Of a stretch of DNA of 64,000 bases, positions 37,489 through 47,636 are shown piece by piece. The translations under genes were made by a program, and so were the position numbers. The DNA comes from Excoecaria cochinchinensis (taxonomy: Eukaryota > Streptophyta > Magnoliopsida > Malpighiales > Euphorbiaceae). A model generated the notes under the pieces. It made no database searches and was not told the DNA's origin. It saw only the letters and a list, made by a program, of their open reading frames with translations. The DNA lies in NCBI GenBank assembly GCA_947683425.1, contig CANTUQ010000073.1, forward strand, positions 3,692,501 through 3,756,500, in the 5' to 3' direction. Position 1 is the stretch's first letter, and every line of letters begins with the position of its first letter.

Positions 37489-37845
37489 CTATGTCACGAA
37501 TCGTCACGTTTGTGGCGATTCGTGAAGCTTGCCCTCTGTCACGACTCGTCACGGAGGTGACGAGTCGTCACATGCTGAATATATAGTTATTGATGCTTGT
37601 CTTTTAAGGTTGAGCTATGTCACGAATCGTCACTGTTGTGGCGAGTCGTGAAGCTTGACCTCTGTCACGACTCGTCACTTATGTGACGAGTCATCACATG
37701 CTAAATATATAGTTATTTGTTTTTGGCCAAATTTTTATTGATGCGTAAAGCTATGTCACGAGTCGTCATTGTTGTGGCGTTTCGTGAAGATTGCCCTCTG
37801 TCACGACTCGTCACATTGGTGACGATTCGTCACATGCTAAATATT
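37489..37845. repeat. Triplicated hairpin unit, CGACTCG motif block 1
   Basis: Three units start CTATGTCAC at 37489, 37615 and 37751 (periods 126 and 136). Each contains two potential stem-loops: TCACGAATCGTCAC paired with GTGGCGATTCGTGA across 4-5 bases, and GTCACGACTCGTCAC paired with GTGACGAGTCGTCAC. Each unit ends with CACATGCT(A/G)AATAT. They lie 230 bp after the mudrA stop, between convergent transcription units, so they could act in transcription end or RNA processing (inference). Confidence 0.9.
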
Positions 37846-37865
37846 GATTGTTTTTCGACTCTAAT

Positions 37866-38470
37866 AGTATAAACGTGGTATACATCTAGTATACATATAA
37901 TATAAGTCTAATATATCTAGTATACATATAAAACGTGGTATACATCTAGTATACATATAAAACGTGGTATACATATAGTATATTTATAATATACAATCAA
38001 TATATAACTAGTGTCTATATACTATAAGTATAGTATCTGCATAGTATATGCTCAGTATATGTAGTATATTTATATTATGTGTATATAATATGTATATTAG
38101 ACATAAACTATTATTATAGTGGACATATACTATACGTATATTATAGCTATATTAAATGTATATTAGACGTATATTATGTATACTAGCTGTATAGTAGAGA
38201 TATAGTAGGCATATACTGGACTGTTACTATGTGTATATTAGTCTTATATTACGTGTATATTAATGATATACTATGTATACACTGGACTTATAATATGCGT
38301 ATATTAAGCTCATATTGTTCTTATATTATACTTTTCGTATACGTACTACGCATATACTAGACTTATATCAGTCGTGTTCTAGCCAAATATTTCTTAGGCT
38401 TATACTATGTGTATATTAGGCCTATGTTATGCGTTTATTAGGCATATACTAGAATTGAACTAGACGTATA
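37866..38470. repeat. Degenerate 11-bp repeat array 1
   Basis: Runs of an 11-bp unit approximating TATAMRTMTAR, for example TATACATCTAG, TATACATATAA, TATAAGTCTAA in succession, with occasional 9- to 18-bp units. No function known. It also creates the TATA-rich open frames seen here, which are not genes. Confidence 0.85.
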
Positions 38471-38776
38471 AAAATATTTTGTATAATGAAATATTATATG
38501 CCTTTATTCATGCGCATATACTTGAATGGGAATATTTAATCTAGATAATTTTAAGTCAGATTATCTTATTGAGTTCATGTTGTTTTAAGCAGAGGGGTAA
38601 AAATACAAGCATGATCTATATTCTTAATTACATAATATAAATATACATAAGCTGGAGTATAGTAATTACATAAGCTTAACATAAAACCCCTAAAAAAAAT
38701 TTACATGTAGTAATGTATATATTCTTGTTTTAATACATAAAAACAAACAGAACTGTAACCAACAATAGGACACGCC

Positions 38777-39967
38777 TTAATCTTCAGAAGGTGATGGTGG
38801 AGGAGACTCTATCTGATGACCTGAAAGAGCAAAAAATTGATTCATCTTGTACTCCAACTTCCGATGTCTGCGTTCAAGTTGACGATTAAGATATGCTGTG
38901 TTAGAAAGCTGGTCTGCCATACTGGTAAGCTGGTTTTGCAATGCTATCTGATTCTGTAAAATTTGCTCCAGAATGGGAGTATTGTGACTGGAAGACGCAC
39001 CAGCATCCGCAGGCAACTGGGAAGTATTCCGAGAATCAGAATTTGAAGAATCATCTCCAGTAGTCTCCTCGATAGGGTTCTCAATGGGTTCCAAAAACCT
39101 CCAGCAAGATCTAGACTTTGCAGGGATTAATCGAAAGTATGGATCAAAAACCTCACCACGCACTAACAATTGTTTGGTGAGATAACTACATTCTAAGACA
39201 GGATGATAATGATCAAGGTTAATGTTGAGATTCTTAGCAATGATTGTTATAACATGTCCATGGGTTAAAGGACCATCCTTTCGTGCCGAACAGGCCAGTA
39301 ATTGATTAAAAATCCAATATGTCCAACTAACCTTCTTTTTATTGTGAACACACCACATTAAAAATAGCTCTTGTGCAGAAACTCTATTTGTTTCTGATTT
39401 GTGGAAAACAACACAGGCAATGATTTTGTGCAACAACCAATACTTCAAATCTTTAATGAACATTGCCTTCCCCTTTTTGGGCTGATAAGGTGTTTCTAAA
39501 TCGGTAAGGAATGTCCAAAAATCATTCAACTTAAAAGCAGAAGGGGGGTCACACAAACCGTCTTGTTTAAAACCAAAGGATTTATGCATGAAAAAGTATG
39601 TGAGTTTATGTTCTGTCCCACCCAACCTATATTCCAGAATTCGAGTATTTTCAGTATTAACTTCTAATGTAGTATAAAACTCGACTAGTAATTCTGGATA
39701 TGTACTTTCATGCATCGATACAAATTTCAGTAGTCCACATGAGCTTAACATGGTTGTAACAGAGTCTAGCATACCAGTACGTTCCAGCAAAGTCGTTGGA
39801 AAATACTTACATGCTATAATGTCCCTTTTCATCAAAGTTTGAAACCGCAGTCCTTCTTCATCTGAGAAGATGGGAAAAAGGGTTTTGTAGGTGGCTTGAA
39901 AGTCTTGTTCCTCATTGTGTGATTCTTCTTCATGCCTTGTAGAAGGTGCATTTTTCGTTCTCACCAT
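38777..39967 (-). CDS. ATHILA-ORF1-like / plant transposon protein, intact
   Basis: Single exon of 396 residues from ATG 39967; the open frame extends further upstream but without a credible start. It begins MVRTKNAPSTRHEEE. The middle third (about 40-300) has the pattern of the ATHILA ORF1 family or the related putative plant transposon protein family: a YPELLVEFYTTLE segment, EYRLGGTEHKLTYFFMHKSF, KDLKYWLLHKIIACVVFH, VSAQELFLMWCVHN and GPLTHGHVITIIAKNL. The C-terminal third is Ser/Thr-rich and ends in a probable coiled coil (QNQIALQNQL...LERRHRKLEYKM). ORF1 function in Athila is unknown. No stop or frameshift. It is co-oriented with the ULP gene and convergent with mudrA. Confidence 0.8.
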   Translation of the reverse strand: MVRTKNAPSTRHEEESHNEEQDFQATYKTLFPIFSDEEGLRFQTLMKRDIIACKYFPTTLLERTGMLDSVTTMLSSCGLLKFVSMHESTYPELLVEFYTTLEVNTENTRILEYRLGGTEHKLTYFFMHKSFGFKQDGLCDPPSAFKLNDFWTFLTDLETPYQPKKGKAMFIKDLKYWLLHKIIACVVFHKSETNRVSAQELFLMWCVHNKKKVSWTYWIFNQLLACSARKDGPLTHGHVITIIAKNLNINLDHYHPVLECSYLTKQLLVRGEVFDPYFRLIPAKSRSCWRFLEPIENPIEETTGDDSSNSDSRNTSQLPADAGASSSHNTPILEQILQNQIALQNQLTSMADQLSNTAYLNRQLERRHRKLEYKMNQFFALSGHQIESPPPSPSED

Positions 39968-40349
39968 GACGTTTTTAAAATGGAAAGGAAAAGGGAAACT
40001 TAACAGTGAGGACTGATGGAATCGGTGTAGAAGAATAATAAAATGATGGAAAAAAACACAGAACCAAAAGGCAAAAAACACTGATGGAATCGGTGGAAAC
40101 GACGGAAGAATATAGTGAAGAATATTGAGAAGAAAAGGCAACGGGAGAAAGCTTGAACCCTAAAAAAGGAAGGAAAGGGATGGGCAGGGGAAGAGACAAA
40201 AGCTTTGAAAAAGACAGAATAATTTAAATAATTGTAAAAGTTGATTGAAAAGGGGGATTGGAAAAGGGTAATTTTGGAAGTTCAACTCGAATCGAAGAGG
40301 GAAGAGGAACTAAGTCGCTTCGTAGATGTAGACTCGGCACCCATCCTTT

Positions 40350-40380
40350 CTGTCACGAGTCGCCACGTACGTGACGAGTA
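40350..40380. repeat. CGACTCG motif block 2
   Basis: TGTCACGAGTCGCCACGTAC GTGACGAGTA: one inverted pair around CACGTACGTG, about 385 bp upstream of the ATHILA-like ATG. Confidence 0.8.
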
Positions 40381-40619
40381 GAGAAGAAAAAAGGTTTTAT
40401 AAACCCAATTATTTCACAACATATTGTAACTTTGCAAACTAATTTATTTATTAATATTTCTATTCATATTCATGATTTTAAAAGTAATTAGGTTATAAGT
40501 TAATTTTGACCTTGTAATAATCTATGACTCAAATTCACATATATAAATCATTCCTAACTCATTTATTAGTTGATAAGGTGTTGAGATATAATGTTTTGTT
40601 GGCTAAAATGTCATGTCTA

Positions 40620-40810
40620 CTTCTAGTACAAGTTAATATAGAATACAACTAATATAAAAACGGTATACATTATATAGTGTAAGTCTAATATAAATTTAAT
40701 ATACTTATTATATATTACAAGTCTAATATACATTTAGTATATATGTAGTATATAGGATAGCACATATGTAGTATACATCTAGTATACGTGTAATATAAGT
40801 ATAATATATG
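40620..40810. repeat. Degenerate 11-bp repeat array 2
   Basis: Short array of the same TATAMRTMTAR unit, between the ATHILA-like gene and the 3' end of the ULP gene. Confidence 0.8.
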
Positions 40811-41035
40811 TCAAAATATTAAGATTGTCATCCAATATTTTTTTCATGTAGGATCAATTTTTTTGTTTAATTGTATTTTTTTGTTCATTGAGCAATTTTT
40901 TTGGTATGATGAAGGTTTTATTTTATTTTTTATGTATTTGTAGAACATGGAATTTATAGTAGACATTTTGAAATTTGTCATAACTACATTATATACAAAA
41001 ATAATGTTGTATCAATATTACAAGGTACAATATAT

Positions 41036-44000
41036 TCAGTCAATAACAACATCAGCTTTCCTTTTACAAATGGTTTTTTGTTGTCTTCTTTTTGGTGGTG
41101 CTTCATCGTCACTTGCACTATTATTTTGCTGCTTTTGAAGTCCATGTGCATACAGCAAAACTGATAGCCTTAATCTATGTAAGTCTACATCAAAAGTATC
41201 TGTTGGAATTCTTTTTCCATCTATCAGATATTCTGCAAACGATGCTACAAATAGACCACAATCCCTACAAAAAATAACCATAAATGCATTCAAGGTCAAA
41301 TGATTGTGGCATGAAATATAAATTATGAAGTATATGTTTTAAAAGGTTGTTGTAAAACTTACATCTTGTTCTGTCTTGGAAGATCATCAATGTATTGAAT
41401 ATTGAAAGGATCACTGTTTGTTTCACATATCCCAACAAATTGCAAGAACAAGGGCAACATCATACTGTAAGCCTTAACAGTCTCAAGTGTGGATGTTTTA
41501 CATGTAGCTGATCGGAGAGAATCGTAAACATATATTGTTCTTTCTGAAATTGATAAATGCCCTAGTACCCAATGGTACTTCCCTGTAACATTTATAGGAA
41601 ACAATACATGTTCAACTTCTGCCCAAGGTCTGCTACAGTACAAGTAATGACCTTCAATATAACCAACAATAGTATCCTCCTTCTCTACTAAGCTCAGGTC
41701 CATTCCCTTTTTCAAGAATCTCTTGTAAAATTTCTGAATGACTTGGTCAAAAGTGTTGTCTGTCGTCGTGAAGTTCAAACAGATACCATTTGAATATTTT
41801 CCCTTTTTCCTCAAGTAATAGAAGATGATATTCATATGCTGTATTAAATTAGTTGTACATTAAAAAAAAAAACTAAATTAGTATACGGACAGTAGAAATA
41901 ATATATATGAAGAATATGTGCATGAATAAAGGCATATAACATTTCATTATAGTATATTATTTTATACGTCAAGTATAAGTATAGTATATGCATAGTATAC
42001 ATATATAATACGTCAAATACAAGTCAAATTTAGGATTAATATACGTATAATATAAGTCTAATATACACATAGTATAAGTCTAGAATATGGGTAGTATACG
42101 TGTAATATACTTATAATATAAGTATAATATATACACAGTATAAGTCGAGTTTATGCCTAATATATATGCACAGTATAAGTCTAGTATATTTATAATATAA
42201 GTATAATTTATATGTAATATACAAATAATATAACTGTAGTATTTTCCTAGTATACATTTAGTATACGTATAATATATGTATAATAAATATCTAGTGTACA
42301 TATTTGATACGGATAATATGCACCAAGTATACACATAGTATAACTCTAGTATATGCATAGCATATGTATAGTATAGCTATAGTATACATCTAATATAAGC
42401 ATAACATACATCTAATGTACACTTAGTAAATGTCTAGTATATGCATAATATATGTATAGTATATACCAAATATAAGAATAAGATAAGTCTAATATACGAA
42501 CAACATCAGTCGAATATATGCCTAGTATATATCTACTATTCAGCTTGTATACATATAATATAAGTCTAATATACATCTAGTACATGTCTCATTATTACAT
42601 AAGACTAGTATACATCAAGCATCTATGTAACGACTCGTTACATATGTGGAGAGTCGTATCCATGTGATTCTGTAACGACTCGTTACATAATGTAGGACTC
42701 GTGACAATATTTACTAGCTTCTTACAGATCGGCATCATGGAGGCGACTCGACACAATGAGCGTCTGTAACGAGTCGCCTACTTGGTTACGACACGTGACA
42801 TTAAGTAAACAATAGAAATGCTACATTTTTGCATATAAAAGGAATATATGAATATTCATAAGTCATTATGTAACTTCAGCAGATACACATACACTTGAGG
42901 ATAGAGGTTGACCACCATATAAAAGGTAATGGAACCATGACTTTTGTTTGATTTCTTCTATTTCAAAATCAAAGGACGGATTCAGTATTTCATGTTCTGG
43001 AGTATACACCTTCCTCCTGTTAAGGAAAAAAAATGGTTATAAAAAATATTAATTGACACTAAAATACACATAGCATTAGAAGATTAAGAGTTTATTACCT
43101 ATTGTTGGTTATCATCCCTTCGTGCACAAACTCATTGAATGTTGTGACCAAACCAAAATCAGGGTCTTCCCCAATATTGTTGTCAAGAGGCACTAGACCT
43201 TTCACAAAGCTTTTGGACAAAGTGATCTTCTGTTGTTGTTCACTGGAACCGAATATGGTGACATACGGAGACGATACCATAATTGATGGCTTAATTTCCC
43301 GTTTTTCAACGGTTGGTGTCTTGTCATCAGATGGTTGTTCATATGGAACAATCTCACAACCAGTAACAACAAAATGCTCACCATCCTATTTTTAAATTAA
43401 AACCAAAGACAATATTAAAAATGAATTTAAAATATAAATGGAAATTAGTCATTTTATAATTAATGACACGCACGTTTTTATTTGTCTGGTACACATTGTT
43501 CATAGCAGCCTCGCATAATTGATCAAACAAGGAGCTATCGATTTCGTCAGATGTTGTTTTAACCTGAAATTGTAGTATAGTGCATTATGAAAAAAAATCA
43601 CAAATCATTTTTGATAAATAATATTAAATATAATTTGAGATGTGCTAGAAAAATAATAAGCATACCTCTTTATTTACATCAACATCTGTTTGAACAGTAG
43701 GGTCATCCTCTAATGTACCATCCTTTGTTTTCAAATCATAGGTGACATTTTTTTCATCTTTCTCTTCCACGGGATCAAAAAACTGGCAACAATAAAAGAT
43801 ATGATAACAGATTGGTTTAATCACAATTTTTAATAACAAGTTAGGATTAATCAAATTGGAAAAATTGAGATATATATTTTAATGCAAATAGGAACTGAGA
43901 CATTAAAACTAACCAGATCAGCGTATTGATCTTCTCCTAGTACTTCATCATCATGATGCTTTTCTTTAAATTCAATATCTTCTTGGGACAAATTATTTCG

Positions 44001-47000
44001 TGATTGCTGAATGATCAGAAATATTTTGATAATTATACAAAACAATAAAATATTTAATAGTGTAATTATGCAAATTATAACAAACTTATAATTTTTACCT
44101 GGGAGGTATTTACTGTATCCAGCTTCTTAGAAAGCTCTGAAAGCATGTCAGTAACTTTCTGAAAATTCACATCAAAGTAGTCTTGCATTTTTTCAATGCT
44201 AGACTCAACATATTTTCGGAGGCTTCTAAGTTCTTTCTTCACCAACTTTATATCTTTGGCATAGTTGGGTTCGTGAGATTTTCTGCTGTATTCCTGGCCT
44301 TCAAGTTCATTCGCAGGCGCAGGTTGAAATTGATGTAGAGAAGGTGAGACATCTTTGTCTAGCAACTGTACATCAGGAATTTTTTGACCTTCTCTTGCCT
44401 CAAACATTCCATCCAACGGAAGATTTTGAAATTCAGATTCATGAGGCATTATGTTCTTCAATTTCAACTAAAATAAAAAAGATAACAAAAAATAGAAGAT
44501 TTCAAATTAATATTCCTTATATTCCATCAAATAAATTTGAAAATCAAATAAATATTATGGATATTAGAATAATTATAAGAAATAATTAATGAAAACTTAA
44601 TAAGATAACTTACATTTCTTGCTGGCACACTGAACAGCATGTTGGTGAGCTCCTTATGGCTGAATATTACTTTTTTTTCCGTCCATCTAAGGATCCTTGG
44701 AATCTTTGTTGTTGCCTCAACATCCAGATATTCAGAGATGTCTCCGCAACATTCATAAAACCATACTTGGAAGGCATAAGGAAATCCATAAATTCTACAC
44801 ATTGACACGTTATCTTCTTTCTTATCAGCCTTCCCTCTTTTCCTGAGTAATTTCCCTTTCAAGCTACCTATAGTGAGGTTGAATACGTCTATCCCCCAAG
44901 GGTAATCATCATAACAACCACTATCTATAAATGCTATTTCGTCCTCATCGATAACTTTGTGGTTGTTATGAGATAGAAGAAAGCAATGAATGAAAAAAAG
45001 CACTGCTAACTTCACTGCATCATCATCATTCTCAAAATTTGATTTTGTGAAACAGTTAAAAATAGTATTTTTTGTGATCTTTCTACAATCACCAAAATAC
45101 TTTTTTAAAAGTATACTTTGTTCCCTGGATGAGTTGATCTTTTTCCTTGAACCATTGCACTTCAAACCAGTTACAAGTGCAAATTCTTCTAATCCAAATT
45201 TTAGATCAACTCCATCATATCTAAAAATGAACTCTTTTTGATCATCACTGTATATTTCTCTTAGAAATATACAAAAAAATAATTGATTGTGTAGAACAAT
45301 TTCAGGTAGTTCTAGGAAATACCCGAAACAACTATTTCTGAACTTGTCCAATTGATCTTCTGTCAGTTTGCTCTTTATTATTGAGATTGCAGAAGTATTC
45401 ATGCAGTGTTGGACTCTTACGGTTTGGAAATCATCATTGTTCAAAATAAAATCTCCAACCTGTTAATACACAGAATATACATTAAATGAACACAATATAC
45501 ATCAAGTAGTATTCAAGTATAATTTCAATATGCAACCAGTTTACGTCTACTATAAGCTTAATATTCATATAATATATTTACAGTAACACATAGTATTTGC
45601 CTAGTATGATTATGGTGTAAGTATAATAATCATGTAATATACAAATAATATTACTGTTGTATTTGCCTAGTATACATTTAGTATACGTATAATATAACTA
45701 TAATAAATATCTAGTGTACATATTTGATACGGCTAATATGCACCAAGTATACACATAGTATAACTCTAGTATATGCATAGCATATGTATAGTATAAGTGT
45801 AATATACGTATAATATAACTCCAGTATATGGTTAGCATACGGTTAGTATACTTACAACATACTAATATAACTCCAGTATATGCCTAGTTTACGTCTACTA
45901 TAAGCTTAATATTCATATAATATATTGACAATAACACATAGCATACATCTACTATAAGGGTTGTATAGTAATAGTATATGTTCAGTATAAGTTTATTATA
46001 CATATAGATTACGTCTAATAGACGTACACTGTATGTAGAGTACACGATTAATGAATATATATTATTCAATTGGATACGTGTAGTATAGCTGTAGTATATA
46101 TCTAATATAAGTGTTATATACATTTATGAAAATATTAGTATAATATATTTTTATTGTAATCATATAGAATTATTATAGCATGAATCTAATATACAGCTAT
46201 CATACATCTAGTATACACCTAATACACATATTGTATTTTGTATTGATTACATGTAGTTTAGATGTAATATACATATATTATACAGATAGTATAAGTATAG
46301 TATAGCATAGTATACGTCTAGTATATTGCTAATATAAATTTAGCAATACGCATAATATAAGTTTAATATAAACTCAGTATAAGTGTAGTATACATCAGAT
46401 ATACGTGTAATATACGTATAGTATACCAGCAAAATATAAATATAGTATTCATCTAGAATACGTGCAGTATAGGTCTATTATACGTTTAATATACATTTAA
46501 GATAATTTATTAAAAGTGTATATAAGTTTAGTATACAGCTAATATATATCTAGTATTCGTTTAGCATACGAATAGTTTAAGTGTAATATACAGCTAATAT
46601 ATCTGTAGTTCACGAATTGTTCAGTCGTCAAGAAGTGCTCAGTCGTACCGATGAGTTTCTGTAACGAGTCGTCAAACTCGTGTCTACTCGTTACACTAAT
46701 TTTAGCACAGTTTCATGTTGACATTAATGTGGAGACTCCAAGCACTAAGTTTTTGTCACAAGTCCTCAACATAGTCGACACTCGTCACACTAATCAGTGG
46801 TTTTCAATCGAAAATATAATAAAGGTGTAAAATGATATACAAAATTATCTTAAATATTGACATACAGAAAATATGCAATAAATATTAAACATAAATGGAT
46901 TCTCAAACATACCTTTGATTTTTTTCGAATTTGAGTGTCATAATCTTTGGTGTTTATTCTCCTCTTTGAATCGTCTCTGACTACTATGTCTGTGTCCGTA

Positions 47001-47074
47001 ATTGGTTTCTTCATCTTCTTTATGATTTGTGACGTCGTCCTCGGTGCAGGAGATGAGCTTCGAGTTTGAACCAT
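41036..47074 (-). CDS. DUF1985-Ulp1 cysteine protease-like gene of the MULE, intact
   Basis: Ten coding exons (minus): 47074-46913, 45459-44614, 44467-44099, 44006-43914, 43782-43666, 43563-43474, 43385-43099, 43016-42893, 41838-41363, 41264-41036. All junctions are GT-AG with agreeing phase; 930 residues. Exon 1 is basic (nuclear signal-like SKRRINTK...RKKSK). Exon 2 (55-336) is a DUF1985 region (SCFGYFLELPE, EEFALVTGLKC). Exon 3 ends in a coiled coil. Exons 8-10 form the Ulp1/SENP C48 peptidase: KYHWVLGHL (H785), YDS (D802), PRQNKMDCG (Q852, C857), the complete catalytic set. Such enzymes cleave SUMO or related modifiers; the substrate here is unknown. Known as ULP-like genes of Kaonashi MULEs. 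Introns 1 and 8 hold 11-bp arrays. Confidence 0.93.
41940..42610. repeat. Degenerate 11-bp repeat array 3 (ULP intron 8)
   Basis: The clearest array: from about 42080 more than fifteen successive units of 11 bp (TATACGTGTAA, TATACTTATAA, TATAAGTATAA, TATATACACAG, ...). About 135 bp (42237-42375) is nearly identical to 45657-45793 in array 4. Confidence 0.9.
42624..42800. repeat. CGACTCG motif block 3 (ULP intron 8)
   Basis: TGTAACGACTCGTTACA (a 17-bp palindrome around one base) occurs at about 42626 and 42671, followed by GAGTCGTA, GGACTCGTGAC, GCGACTCGACAC and TGTAACGAGTCGCC. It directly abuts array 3. Confidence 0.9.
45480..46612. repeat. Degenerate 11-bp repeat array 4 (ULP intron 1)
   Basis: The longest array, about 1.1 kb. 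It includes the segment shared with array 3 and an internal repeat of about 55 bp (45540-45595 and 45889-45945). Confidence 0.9.
46613..46792. repeat. CGACTCG motif block 4 (ULP intron 1)
   Basis: Degenerate copies: CACGAATTGTTCAGTCGTCA, TGTAACGAGTCGTCA, CTACTCGTTACA, TGTCACAAGTC, CGACACTCGTCACA. It directly abuts array 4, on the side nearer the right end of the MULE. Confidence 0.75.
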
Positions 47075-47499
47075 TTTCTTTGTTATATGATCTGTAAATC
47101 ATATAACATCCAGCAAAAAGGAAATCAATCAAAATGATTTTTTCAACAAATAAAATATAATACTTATATTTTAAGCTTAAAATGCCATGAAAAGAATGAA
47201 ATGTTGAGCAAAACTAACTGTAGATGCAAACTGAGGGAGATGAGAAAGTATATGGCGCGAAGCTCGTCAAGATAGATTGAAAATGAGGTAGATGAGTATC
47301 TGAATGTAGATTGAAAATGAGGTAGAAGAGTACCTGAATCTCGTCCAAATATATTTAAACCGATGAAGATGAGACACTGAATGTAGATGGAATGTGAGGG
47401 AGATGAACTGATCGGAGGTTTCTGAAGCTAGGATGAGAAAAGCTAGGACAGATTAAGGCGGAAACGGGAGACGGATGTTTTTGATGCTAGGGTGAGAAA

Positions 47500-47636
47500 A
47501 GCTAAATGGTAATTGTGAAATACTGATGGCTAATTTTGTTATAAAAAGGTTAAATTGATTTTTTTGTAATATTTTGTAATTTTGCCAGCTTTTTTTGTTA
47601 TGTTTTTTTTTTTTTGTATATTTGTGTAAAGAGCCC
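47500..47636 (-). repeat. Right terminal inverted repeat of the MULE
   Basis: Minus-strand reading starts GGGCTCTTTACACAAATATA and contains TATTTCACAATTACCATTT at about 47523-47505, matching the left end. About 430 bp from the ULP start codon, so it probably includes that gene's promoter. Confidence 0.7.

Larger units (their letters stand above)
33605..47636. mobile_element. 14.0-kb Mutator-like element (MULE) with ULP gene
   Basis: Bounded by a perfect 9-bp duplication TTTTTCTTT (33596-33604, 47637-47645), the target-duplication length of Mutator elements. The ends are diverged inverted repeats: left GAGGAAATTACACCATATAG, right (minus strand) GGGCTCTTTACACAAATATA, both followed about 80-130 bp inside by TTTCACAATTACC. 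It contains a mudrA-type transposase, an ATHILA-ORF1-like gene and a DUF1985-Ulp1 gene, all with intact frames. ULP-bearing MULEs of this kind are known in plants as Kaonashi elements. A paralogous copy of the target sequence without the insert at about 48243-48420 supports the boundaries. Intact genes and perfect duplication point to a recent, possibly still active, autonomous element. Confidence 0.93.

Noticed and set aside
37489..37845. CRISPR-like repeated units
   Set aside because: Only three long units in a plant transposon, with internal hairpins and unequal spacing; no cas genes.
42080..42358. 92-codon Tyr/Ile-rich frame, and a similar one at 45884-46123
   Set aside because: Produced by the 11-bp TATA repeat (33 bp = 11 codons); not a protein gene.
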